The position numbers and the translations under genes were made by a program. From the NCBI RefSeq assembly GCF_034259325.1, contig NZ_JAXIVS010000008.1, forward strand, positions 248,001-312,000: 64,000 nt of DNA, given 5' to 3'. The notes beneath the pieces are model-generated. The model ran no database searches. It was not told the origin of the DNA and saw only the letters and a program-made list of their open reading frames with translations. Positions 14,369 to 22,566 of this stretch are shown piece by piece. Every line of letters starts with the position of its first letter. Position 1 is the stretch's first letter. Source of the DNA: Hyalangium ruber. GTDB taxonomy: Bacteria; Myxococcota; Myxococcia; Myxococcales; Myxococcaceae.

Positions 14369-15593
14369 GAAAGTGCTCCGTGAGCTCGGGGATGCGGGCC
14401 AGCTCGTCGCGCATGAGCGCCTCGGTGCGCACCGGGTCCGCGGGTGTGGTGACGGTGACGCGCCAGGGCTCCAGGAGCGGAGCGCCGTTCTGGCTGATGA
14501 CCTCGACCTCACAGGCATGGCCCGTCTCGGCAGCGATCCGGTGTGCCGCGCGTTCGGTCAGCATCGAGTACACGAAGCCCGAGTAGTAGCGGGGATTCTT
14601 GCCGGCATACCCCTCCAGGCTCATGGGACGACTGGAGGTGATGAGCCCATGGACGCGGTTGCCGCGACCCACGGCGCCGATGTCCCCCGAGAGCGAAGCC
14701 CCGCTGACGGTGAGATAGACGTTGTGACGCTCGTAGTCGTCCTTGGTGTTGAGCGAGAGCGTCACCTGCTCGGGACCGAAGGAGCGACCGAGCTGCTCGA
14801 GCATGAGCGCGCCGATCGTCTCCAGGTTGGCGCGGTAAGCCGAGAGGTTTGGCACGTGCGCGGCGATCTGCGGCACGCACGCCGTCACATCGATCTCGCC
14901 CTCCGGCGAGCGCCACGCCATCACCTTCACGTCGCACCCCAGCCACGGGAAGCGCTGGCGCAGGCCGTCGCTGGTGACGGTGCGCTCCAGCTCCAGCACG
15001 GCGGCCTCGAGTCGCGTCAAGGGCGCGTGGGCGACGCAGTAGGAGGTGTCATTGGCCACCAGCTTCTCGTAGCCGCGCACGGTCTCTTTCGAGACAGGCT
15101 CGAACATGTGCGCGATGGCGCCCTGTGACTCCCGCAGGGTTCCGGGCCCCGGGTGCGTGGTGAGCCGATCCTCGATGACGAGGTCCCGCTCCAGGTCGAG
15201 CATCGGGAAGAGTTCCCGGAACAGGTCTCGCACGGTCTCGGTGACCAGCTCCGTGACGGGGAGCGCGCGACCCTTCCAGGTACGAGAGACGCGGCCGGCG
15301 ACGATGACCGTGACAGGCTCGACGAAACGGCCCCCTCCCCAGCTCAGCTCGGTGCGCCCTCCGAGCACCATCAGCTTGTCGATCTGATGATGGAGGATGA
15401 GGCCCTCGCAATGCTCACGGGTGTAGCGCGCGTAGGCGCGAGAGATGCGCAGGGCCAGGGTGTCGGCGAGGGTGTCGGGATGGCCGCGGCCCTTGCGCTC
15501 GACAGTCTCATGCGTGAGGTGGGCCGCCGGGTCACGCCGGAGGATGCGCAGCCGTGAAGGACGGACCCCCTGGGGGCCGAGGAAGAGGGGCAT
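14343..15593 (-). CDS. Archaeal-type S-adenosylmethionine synthetase homologue with divergent active site
   Basis: A 416-residue member of the archaeal-type methionine adenosyltransferase family, not the usual bacterial MetK. Family landmarks are ERKGRGHPDTLAD, ILHHQIDK, LVANDTSYCVAHAPL, TKDDYERHNVYLTVSG, GAVGRGNRVHGLIT and AGKNP. Compared with the Methanocaldococcus enzyme as I remember it, several conserved spots differ: HHNTDQ is HHQIDK, GDDGSVGRGNR is GDIGAVGRGNR, and GKNPVNHVGK is GKNPRYYSGF, so a His and a Lys are lost. It may make SAM for the radical SAM enzymes beside it, or a SAM-like molecule. The start ATG 15593 is five bases after the upstream radical SAM stop; a longer frame to 15785 is rejected. 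Confidence 0.85.
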   Translation of the reverse strand: MPLFLGPQGVRPSRLRILRRDPAAHLTHETVERKGRGHPDTLADTLALRISRAYARYTREHCEGLILHHQIDKLMVLGGRTELSWGGGRFVEPVTVIVAGRVSRTWKGRALPVTELVTETVRDLFRELFPMLDLERDLVIEDRLTTHPGPGTLRESQGAIAHMFEPVSKETVRGYEKLVANDTSYCVAHAPLTRLEAAVLELERTVTSDGLRQRFPWLGCDVKVMAWRSPEGEIDVTACVPQIAAHVPNLSAYRANLETIGALMLEQLGRSFGPEQVTLSLNTKDDYERHNVYLTVSGASLSGDIGAVGRGNRVHGLITSSRPMSLEGYAGKNPRYYSGFVYSMLTERAAHRIAAETGHACEVEVISQNGAPLLEPWRVTVTTPADPVRTEALMRDELARIPELTEHFLNGPDWRP

Positions 15594-15598
15594 GGCGT

Positions 15599-16594
15599 TC
15601 AGGCCTCGGCGCGCATGAGCTGGTTGAGCAGCGCGTCGGTGGCGTTGCAGGTAGTGCAGGAGACACCGCGCTGGAGTTGCTCGCGCAGGGCACGGCTGTC
15701 GGCCCACAGGTTGGCGAAGGTGGAGCCCCGAAGCGAGCCGAGCCGCAGGCCGTTCTTCTCTCCCGGCTGGGAGCCCAGACAACACGAGAAGAGCTCTCCA
15801 TACGGGTTGAAAGCGACCTTGAAGAAGGGGACGAAGCAGGGGTGTCCCCGAGGTTCCGACGCCGCGTGGGGCCGGGCCTCGATGCGTCGGTCATCGAGCG
15901 CGCGGACGCCCTCGAGCGCTCGCGCATACGCCGCTGACCCGAGGTGCCGCTGCGCGTCGATGTCCGTCTTGAAGATGATGGCGTCCACCTCGAACCCGAG
16001 CATGCGTCGCGCGAAGCCGAGCGCCTCGCCCTGGTTGGCCTCGTTGAGGACGAAGGTGGTGCCCACGCGAAGCGAGGGCGCGTGCGTGTCGCGGAGCGCC
16101 ACCAGGGCGCGCACCGTGCTCAGGGCCCGCTCGAAGAAGGAAGGAGGAACCTGGCGCGCCGCGGCGTAGGTGGCGGGGGCGTTGGCATCGAGGCTCACGC
16201 GTACCTCGTGGGCGCCCGCCAGCCGCTCCAGCACGGCGGGGGAGAGGTGGGTTCCATGCGTCACCATGCGCACGCGCAGCCCAGCCGTCACGGCCGCGTC
16301 CAGCAGCTCCGGCAGGCGGGGATCGAGCGTCGGCTCGCCACCACCGGAGATCGAGAGGTTCCGCACCTCCAGTCGCCGCAGCTCCTGGAAGAGCGCGCCG
16401 TACTCGGCCAGCTGCATCAGCTCGTGCTTGCGCCGTGGGTCGAAGCCGGTGCCGCCGTGAAAGCACCAGGCGCACCGGTGGTTGCACACGTCCGTGGGGT
16501 GGATCTCCACGTGGAGCGGCGGCGGATCCTCTCCTCGGCGAAGCAGGGCGCGCAGCTCTCGAACACGGAGCAGCTGGCTCGCCTCGTGGTCCAT
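15599..16594 (-). CDS. Radical SAM enzyme with SPASM-like C-terminus
   Basis: A 331-residue radical SAM protein. The 4Fe-4S SAM-binding motif is CNHRCAWC (C-x3-C-x2-C), followed by SISGGGEPTLDP and RVSLDANAP. The C-terminal part has several Cys residues (GHPCFVPF, LFSCCLG, SCTTCNATD), typical of a SPASM or Twitch region that binds an auxiliary cluster. Known relatives modify peptides, sugars or aminocyclitols; the substrate here is not evident. It is the first gene of a minus-strand unit and is followed after five bases by the S-adenosylmethionine synthetase homologue. Its start faces the GH3 gene across a 145-base divergent gap. Confidence 0.88.
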   Translation of the reverse strand: MDHEASQLLRVRELRALLRRGEDPPPLHVEIHPTDVCNHRCAWCFHGGTGFDPRRKHELMQLAEYGALFQELRRLEVRNLSISGGGEPTLDPRLPELLDAAVTAGLRVRMVTHGTHLSPAVLERLAGAHEVRVSLDANAPATYAAARQVPPSFFERALSTVRALVALRDTHAPSLRVGTTFVLNEANQGEALGFARRMLGFEVDAIIFKTDIDAQRHLGSAAYARALEGVRALDDRRIEARPHAASEPRGHPCFVPFFKVAFNPYGELFSCCLGSQPGEKNGLRLGSLRGSTFANLWADSRALREQLQRGVSCTTCNATDALLNQLMRAEA

Positions 16595-16659
16595 GCCCGG
16601 TACGTTGCCAGATTCCGATGGCGCGAGAACAGACCGCCGAGGCGGAGGGAGTTGCTCCT

Positions 16660-16673
16660 TGAAAGCGCTTTCA
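16660..16673. promoter_or_regulatory. LacI-family (cre-like) operator upstream of the GH3 gene
   Basis: A perfect 14-base palindrome TGAAAGCGCTTTCA with the central CG of LacI/GalR-family operators. It fits the consensus shared by cre sites and by CelR/CebR-type sites that control cellulose and glucan genes. It is 66 bases upstream of the GH3 start, a sensible place for a repressor. No LacI regulator gene is in the window. It could also act on the divergent radical SAM gene. Confidence 0.65.
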
Positions 16674-16739
16674 TTTAAGGCTAGTTCTTACGGACTGTCC
16701 GCAATTCCGCCTTGAGCCGAATTGATGAAAGGGAGAGAC

Positions 16740-19700
16740 ATGAGACGGTTGAATCCACTGCGCCGGCTTCCTTCGTACGTAGCGATTCTGCTGATGGCCT
16801 TGACGTCCTGTGATGACGACCCCAAGCCGGCTCCCGTCGAGCCCACTCCCCAGGAGCCCGCCGACGATTGGCCTCTCATCCAGAGCGCCATCCCCAAGGA
16901 TGACGCGCTCGAGGCCAAGGTCGAGGCGCTGCTCCAGGGCATGACCTTGGAGGAGAAGGTCGGGCAGATGACCCAGGTGGAGATCCAGGAGGTCACTCCG
17001 GAGGAGATCAAGCAGTACCACCTGGGCTCGGTGCTGAACGGTGGCGGTTCCTTCCCCAACCAGCGGAAGGACTCGTCGGTCCAGGACTGGGTGACGCTCG
17101 CCGATCAGCTGTGGGAGGCCTCGATGGACCCGGCCAACCCGCACAAGATTCCCCTCATCTGGGGCACCGACGCCGTCCACGGCCACAACAACGTGCGCGG
17201 CGCCACCATGTTCCCGCACAACATCGGCCTGGGCGCCGCCAATGACCCGGAGCTGATCAAGCGCATCAGCGAGGTGACGGCCCGCGAGGTGTCTCGCACC
17301 GGCATCGACTGGGCCTTCGCTCCGACGCTCGCGGTCGTGCGGGATGACCGCTGGGGCCGCACCTATGAGGGCTACTCGGAGGATCCGGCCATCGTCGAGG
17401 CGTACGCGGGCAAGGCCGTGGAGGGCCTTCAGGGGCAGCTGGCCAAGGATGCCAAGACGAACGAGCGGGTGGTGGCGACCGCCAAGCACTTCCTGGGCGA
17501 TGGCGGCACCATCAACGGCAAGGACCAGGGCATCACCTACGTCTCCGAGCGCGAGCTGCGCAACGTCCACGGTCGCGGCTACTTCACGGCGCTCAAGGCT
17601 GGCGCGCAGACGGTCATGGCCTCGTTCAGCAGCTGGAAGAACCAGGAGCAGGGCGAGAACGCCAAGGCCCACAAGATGCACGGCAGCCGCTACCTGCTGA
17701 CCGACGTGCTGAAGACAAAGATGGGCTTCGACGGCCTCGTCGTCTCCGACTGGAACGGTCTGGGCCAGGTGCTGAGCAGCAACAGCGAGTCGCCCCGCGA
17801 CTGCACCAACAGCAACTGCCCCCAGGCCATCAATGCCGGCATCGACATGGTGATGGTGCCCTACCGCGCCGACTGGAAGGCCTTCATCACCAACACCCTG
17901 GCCTCCGTGCGCGGGGGCGAGATCTCGGAGGAGCGCATCAACGACGCGGTCCGCCGCATCCTGCGCGTGAAGTACCGGGCGGGCCTCTTCGAGAAGCCCA
18001 AGCCCTCGCTGCGCACCACCGCGCGCGAGGTGGGCACCACCGAGCACCGGGAAGTGGCGCGGGAGGCGGTGCGCAAGTCGCTGGTGCTGCTGAAGAACAA
18101 CGGGAACACGCTGCCGCTGGCGCGCACGGCCAAGGTGCTGGTGGCGGGCAAGAGCGCCGACAGCCTGCAGAATCAGACGGGCGGCTGGTCCCTCAGCTGG
18201 CAGGGCACGGGCAACACCAACGCGGACTTCGGCGGCGGCACCACCCTCTGGCAGGCCATCCAGCGGATCGTGCCCAACGCCCGGCTCGACACCAGCGCCG
18301 ATGGCGCGCTGGCGGATGACACCTACGACGCCGCCGTGGTGGTGATTGGCGAGACGCCGTACGCGGAGGGGCAGGGCGACATCGGCAACACCAAGACGCT
18401 GGAGCTGGCGAAGCTGCGCCCGGAGGACATCACGCTCATCGACCACCTGAAGAACCGGGGCGTGCGGAAGATCGTCACCGTGCTGTACTCCGGCCGGCCG
18501 CTCTACACGAACAAGGAGCTCAACCGCTCGGATGCCTTCGTCGCCGCCTGGCTGCCCGGCACCGAGGGCGAGGGCATGACGGACGTGCTGTTCCGCAAGG
18601 ACGACGGCTCGGTCAATCACGACTTCACCGGCAAGCTGTCGTTCTCCTGGCCCAAGGCCGGGTGCCAGACCTCGCTCAACCGCGCGGACGCGAGCTACGA
18701 CCCGCTCTATGCCTACGGTTACGGGATGACCTACATCACCACGCAGGATCAGGGCGCGTATGACGAGACGAGCCCCGAGCGGGGCTGCGGGGTGACCGAC
18801 GGTGGTGGCTCGGCGACGGATCCGCTGCCCGTGTTCGACCGTGGCAACCAGGAGAACTGGGTGATGCGCATCGGCGCGCCGTCCAACTGGAGTGGTGTCG
18901 ATGTGGCCCTGGGCGGCAGCGCCAGCAGCAGCACCCCCGCCAGCGAGGTCAGCGTCACCCCCGTGGATGATCGCAACGGCATCCAGTGGGCGGCGGTGAA
19001 GGCCACCTGGACTGGCACCGGGCAGCTCTACATGCAGAGCGCGACCGGCAGCGAAGGGCGGAACCTGCAGGCGTACCTGAACGCGAACAGCGCGCTGGTG
19101 TTCGACGTGCGGGTGATTACGCCCCCGGCCGGCCCGGTGAAGTCCCGGGTGGATTGCGTGTACCCGTGCGGTGGCGAGATCGACGTCACCGCGGCGCTCC
19201 GGGCGCTGCCAGCCGATGCCTGGACCGAGGTGGCGATTCCGCTCCAGTGCTACGCGGATCGGGGCGCCGACTTCACCAACGTGAACACCCCCATGCTGTT
19301 CTTCACCGAAGGCGCGATGGAGTTGGCGGTCGCCAACGTTCGCTGGGAGCCCAACAAGGCCGGCAACATCAACTGCGAGGGCACCAGCATCATCACCACG
19401 CCGATCACCGAGGACAAGGCGGTCTACGTCGGTGGCGTGAGCGACACCGCGCTGTTTGGCAACCCCTCGGGCTGGTCCTACGGCTCGGGCAGCGTGACGG
19501 TGAACCCGGCGCTCGACACCGCGGAGGGCAAGGTGATCGACGCCGTCTTCACCAACGTCAAGGAGGGCGGCGGGAACGGAGGCATCGCCTTCTCGGTCAA
19601 GGACGGCTTCCTCTTGGACGTCTCGTCGATCGCTGCCACCGGAGGCGTGCAGTTCGAGCTGAAGGTGCTGGACTACGGCACCACCACGCAGGACTTCTGG

Positions 19701-19946
19701 GTGAAGCTCGTCTGTGACCGCAAGGCCGACACCTGCGCGACCGGAGACCTGAAGACCCTCGTGGGCCGTCCCGCGGTCGGGACCTGGAAGACGGTGACGC
19801 TGCCGTTCGCCCATCCGGATTACCCGGCCAGCTGGAATACGACCAAGGTCAGCTCGATCCTGGAGCTGCTCCCAGCCTGGGACGACCAGAGCGGCAGCAT
19901 CCACTTCCAGCTGCGCAACGTCCGCATCTTCAAGCAGCTCCCGTAG
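16740..19946 (+). CDS. GH3 beta-glucosidase/glucan exohydrolase lipoprotein with ExoP-like C-terminal domains
   Basis: A 1068-residue lipoprotein. A type II signal ends at LLMALTSC. The GH3 catalytic domain spans about 40-640 and includes IWGTDAVHGHNN, KHFLGDGGT and the nucleophile Asp337 in VVSDWNG. Two beta-sandwich regions follow at about 690-860 and 870-1068, each ending in a short strand as in the galactose-binding-like domain of ExoP-type exo-beta-glucanases. It should release glucose from the ends of beta-1,3 or beta-1,4 glucans outside the cell or at its surface. ATG 16740 follows a GGGAG ribosome-binding site; TTG 16722 and ATG 16725 are in-frame alternatives. It is preceded by a LacI-type operator and followed by a terminator and a GH16 gene, forming a glucan-use locus. 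Confidence 0.92.
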   Translation: MRRLNPLRRLPSYVAILLMALTSCDDDPKPAPVEPTPQEPADDWPLIQSAIPKDDALEAKVEALLQGMTLEEKVGQMTQVEIQEVTPEEIKQYHLGSVLNGGGSFPNQRKDSSVQDWVTLADQLWEASMDPANPHKIPLIWGTDAVHGHNNVRGATMFPHNIGLGAANDPELIKRISEVTAREVSRTGIDWAFAPTLAVVRDDRWGRTYEGYSEDPAIVEAYAGKAVEGLQGQLAKDAKTNERVVATAKHFLGDGGTINGKDQGITYVSERELRNVHGRGYFTALKAGAQTVMASFSSWKNQEQGENAKAHKMHGSRYLLTDVLKTKMGFDGLVVSDWNGLGQVLSSNSESPRDCTNSNCPQAINAGIDMVMVPYRADWKAFITNTLASVRGGEISEERINDAVRRILRVKYRAGLFEKPKPSLRTTAREVGTTEHREVAREAVRKSLVLLKNNGNTLPLARTAKVLVAGKSADSLQNQTGGWSLSWQGTGNTNADFGGGTTLWQAIQRIVPNARLDTSADGALADDTYDAAVVVIGETPYAEGQGDIGNTKTLELAKLRPEDITLIDHLKNRGVRKIVTVLYSGRPLYTNKELNRSDAFVAAWLPGTEGEGMTDVLFRKDDGSVNHDFTGKLSFSWPKAGCQTSLNRADASYDPLYAYGYGMTYITTQDQGAYDETSPERGCGVTDGGGSATDPLPVFDRGNQENWVMRIGAPSNWSGVDVALGGSASSSTPASEVSVTPVDDRNGIQWAAVKATWTGTGQLYMQSATGSEGRNLQAYLNANSALVFDVRVITPPAGPVKSRVDCVYPCGGEIDVTAALRALPADAWTEVAIPLQCYADRGADFTNVNTPMLFFTEGAMELAVANVRWEPNKAGNINCEGTSIITTPITEDKAVYVGGVSDTALFGNPSGWSYGSGSVTVNPALDTAEGKVIDAVFTNVKEGGGNGGIAFSVKDGFLLDVSSIAATGGVQFELKVLDYGTTTQDFWVKLVCDRKADTCATGDLKTLVGRPAVGTWKTVTLPFAHPDYPASWNTTKVSSILELLPAWDDQSGSIHFQLRNVRIFKQLP

Positions 19947-19968
19947 CCCCCGTCTTCAGTCTCGAGTT

Positions 19969-20009
19969 CGGGGCGGTCCATGGCCTCTCATGGGCCGCCC
20001 CGTTTTTTT
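19969..20009 (+). terminator. Rho-independent terminator after the GH3 gene
   Basis: A GC-rich stem CGGGGCGG (19969-19976) pairs with CCGCCCCG (19995-20002) and extends inward by four more pairs including one G-U. It is followed by seven T residues (20003-20009). It lies 23 bases after the GH3 stop and 26 bases before the GH16 start, so the GH16 gene needs its own promoter or read-through. Confidence 0.85.
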
Positions 20010-20034
20010 CCACGCTTCATTCACAGGTGATGAC

Positions 20035-21390
20035 ATGAACGGACATCCGCTTCGTACGCGCTTTCTGGCGCTCTGCTGCCTCGCGGCACTCCCCGGTTGC
20101 GCGGGGAACGACGTCGAGAACCCTCCCGCTGACCCCGTGGCCCAGGAAGAGACCGGGCTGGAGTACTCCCCGGGAGCGGGCTGGACCCTCGCATGGTCGG
20201 ACGAGTTCAACGGCACCAGCCTCAACACCGCCAACTGGAACGTGCTGACGAGTGACTACGACCCGGTCACCGGCAACTGCAACTTCGGCACGGGTGAGCT
20301 GGAGTACCCCCGGGCGCAGAACGTCACCGTGAGCGGAGGCAAGCTGATCCTCACCGCGGAGCGGACGAGCGACAACCCCTCCGATCCGCGCTGCACCGGC
20401 TACGGGCCCCGCTCGTTCTACTCCGGCCGCATCCACACCAAGGGCAAGGTCGAGCGGCGCTACGGGAAGATCGTCGCGAGCATCAAGGTCCCCTCCGGCT
20501 ATGGCATGTGGCCGGCGTTCTGGACGCTGGGCGCCAACATCTCCAACGTGGGTTGGCCCGCTTGCGGCGAGATCGACATCCTGGAGTGGAAGTCCACCGA
20601 GCCCAACTGGATGAAGGCCGCGACCCACTGGGACAGCGGCGGTCAGGCGCACTGGGGCACGGGCGCCGACCGGGGCTACAGCCTCGCCGATGCGTTCCAC
20701 CTCTACGAAGTCGAGTGGACCGCGAGCAGCATGGTGTTCCGGCTGGACGGCAACATCGTGGCCAACAACACCTACTTCCACAATGAGAGCGAGTTCCAGC
20801 AGAACCACTACCTCCTCTTGAACCTGGCGCTGGGAGGGAACTGGTACGGCTACCCGAGCCCCGCCAGCATCGATCTGCCCTCGGGCGTGAAGAAGACCAT
20901 GGAGGTCGAGTGGGTGCGCTGGTACCAGCCGGGTGGCTCCACGCCCGTCACCGTCACCAACCCTGGCTTCGAGTCCGGCATGGATGGCTGGTCCACCTGG
21001 AGCCCCAATGGCACCGAGGCCGCGGACTTCAGCGAGACCCACAATGGCGGGCACTCCGGCGCCTACCACCTGACGCACTGGACCAATGGCACGCCGTTCG
21101 AGGTCTGGACGTACCAGGCTCGCTCCGGGCTGCCCTCGAGGAACTACAAGGTCCGGGCGTGGATCCGGAAGAGCGGCACCTTCGACATCGCTCGCATCCA
21201 GGCCAAGACGTGCGCTTCCTGCGCGCCGGTCGCCACGTCGCTCGGCACCTACGGGAACTGGACGCTCGTCGAGACGCCCGCCATCTCCGTCACCGGGGGG
21301 TACCTCGAGTTCGGCTTCCACACCAAGCTGGGCGCGGGCAACTCCGCCAACTTCATCCACATGGATGACGTCGAGCTGATCCCGCTCTAA
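20035..21390 (+). CDS. GH16 beta-1,3-glucanase (laminarinase-type) lipoprotein with C-terminal carbohydrate-binding module
   Basis: A 451-residue lipoprotein with a type II signal ending LAALPGC. The GH16 domain begins at WTLAWSDEFNG and carries the catalytic ExDxxE motif as Glu179, Asp181 and Glu184 (GEIDILEW), followed by AATHWDSGG and LLLNLALGGNW. A second domain from about residue 300 (VTVTNPGFESG to MDDVELIPL) is a CBM4/9-like jelly roll. It should cut laminarin or fungal cell-wall beta-1,3-glucan internally and supply oligomers to the GH3 enzyme beside it. ATG 20035 has an AGGTGA site just upstream; an earlier in-frame start would lie within the terminator and is rejected. Confidence 0.93.
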   Translation: MNGHPLRTRFLALCCLAALPGCAGNDVENPPADPVAQEETGLEYSPGAGWTLAWSDEFNGTSLNTANWNVLTSDYDPVTGNCNFGTGELEYPRAQNVTVSGGKLILTAERTSDNPSDPRCTGYGPRSFYSGRIHTKGKVERRYGKIVASIKVPSGYGMWPAFWTLGANISNVGWPACGEIDILEWKSTEPNWMKAATHWDSGGQAHWGTGADRGYSLADAFHLYEVEWTASSMVFRLDGNIVANNTYFHNESEFQQNHYLLLNLALGGNWYGYPSPASIDLPSGVKKTMEVEWVRWYQPGGSTPVTVTNPGFESGMDGWSTWSPNGTEAADFSETHNGGHSGAYHLTHWTNGTPFEVWTYQARSGLPSRNYKVRAWIRKSGTFDIARIQAKTCASCAPVATSLGTYGNWTLVETPAISVTGGYLEFGFHTKLGAGNSANFIHMDDVELIPL

Positions 21391-21446
21391 GCCACGTCAC
21401 ATCTCGGCGCCATTCGCTCCCTCCTGGATGACAGGAGGGACATCGA

Positions 21447-22463
21447 ATGGCGCTGAAGAGATATGGAGTCTTGAAGGGCTCGGCCATCGCACGCCGTCTG
21501 GGTTCGGGGCCCAGTCCGCACTACCAGGTGCGCCTCATCGATCGGGATGCGGACTACCGGATCGCCATCAACGTCAGCTCGAAGCTCGCACCGTCCGAGC
21601 TGGAATACCTCGTCGATGAGCAGTTCCAGCACCCCATCACCGAGGCGCTGGGCGAGCTGCCCCTCGGCTTCACGCCCCTCCCCAGCACCGCTGGTGGCAT
21701 TGCCCTCGACTACATCCGCGGAAACCTCTTCGACCGGGAGCGCATGACGGCCCTGCCTCATGACATTCCCGGGCCGGACAATGACCTGAACGAGAAGCTG
21801 GACCACTACTTCCAGCGGGCCATGTCGGATGAGGAGGCCGTCGTCTATGCCTTCGGAGAGCCCTGGGGCCCGGAGCGCGCCAAGGACAAGTACTTCGGGT
21901 TCAGTCCTGGACGCGGCATCCACGACATCCACATGAATCAGGGCAACCACGCCTCCTTCGCCGACCAGGATGGGACATGGCAGGACGGCGGCGTGCTCAT
22001 CCACTTCCCCGCGCGGCAGCAGTGGGTGGGCATCTTCCTCAAGTTCCAGTCGCAGACCTGGCACACCGACGATCGGACGGGGCACAGCCTGCCCTCGGTG
22101 GTGCCCACGCAGCCAAGGGTGCCCACTCAGCCGCTCACCCAGACCGATGGGCTCGTGCGCATCGTCGCCGCGCTCGTCAACGACACGCACACGCCCGAGC
22201 AGGAGACCGTCACCCTCCTCAACACCTCGCCCGAGACGGTGTCCCTGAATGGGTGGACGCTCGCGGACCGGAACAAGAACAAGCAGCCCTTGAATGGAGA
22301 CATCTCCCCCGGGAGCACCCGACTCGTGCAGGTGGCCAAGCCCCTGGAGCTGTCGAACCAGGGCGGTCTCATCTCCCTGCTGGATGACCACGGGCTGAAG
22401 GTCCACGGCGTCTCGTACGCGCGAGATCAGGTTCGCCGCGCGGGCTGGACCCTCGTCTTCTAG
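21447..22463 (+). CDS. DUF2278 family protein with C-terminal lamin-tail-like domain
   Basis: A 338-residue protein without a signal peptide. The N-terminal two thirds match the DUF2278 (YukJ-like) family: an opening MALKRYGVLKG, a conserved HDIHMNQGN motif and a GGVLIHFP strand. The last 110 residues resemble a small lamin-tail beta-sandwich (VTLLNTSPETVSLNGWTLAD). Function is unknown for the family. An AGGAGGG site at 21432-21438 precedes the start. It follows the GH16 gene by 56 bases and may be read with it, though no direct link to glucan use is evident. Confidence 0.85.
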   Translation: MALKRYGVLKGSAIARRLGSGPSPHYQVRLIDRDADYRIAINVSSKLAPSELEYLVDEQFQHPITEALGELPLGFTPLPSTAGGIALDYIRGNLFDRERMTALPHDIPGPDNDLNEKLDHYFQRAMSDEEAVVYAFGEPWGPERAKDKYFGFSPGRGIHDIHMNQGNHASFADQDGTWQDGGVLIHFPARQQWVGIFLKFQSQTWHTDDRTGHSLPSVVPTQPRVPTQPLTQTDGLVRIVAALVNDTHTPEQETVTLLNTSPETVSLNGWTLADRNKNKQPLNGDISPGSTRLVQVAKPLELSNQGGLISLLDDHGLKVHGVSYARDQVRRAGWTLVF

Positions 22464-22566
22464 GGAGAGAGCGAGGAGGCGGGGCACACCCTCGCTCCCT
22501 TGGTCCCGTCCCGGGTTGCGACCGCTGCCCTCCGTATCCAATGAGAGGGGAGGCCCTGGGGGCGGG

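Noticed and set aside
16671-19904. A 1077-residue open frame antisense to the GH3 gene
   Set aside because: No recognisable domain, and it lies fully opposite a clear GH3 gene.
22464-22566. A hairpin (GAGCGAGG with CCTCGCTC) after the DUF2278 gene as a terminator
   Set aside because: No T tract follows, so a Rho-independent terminator is not supported.
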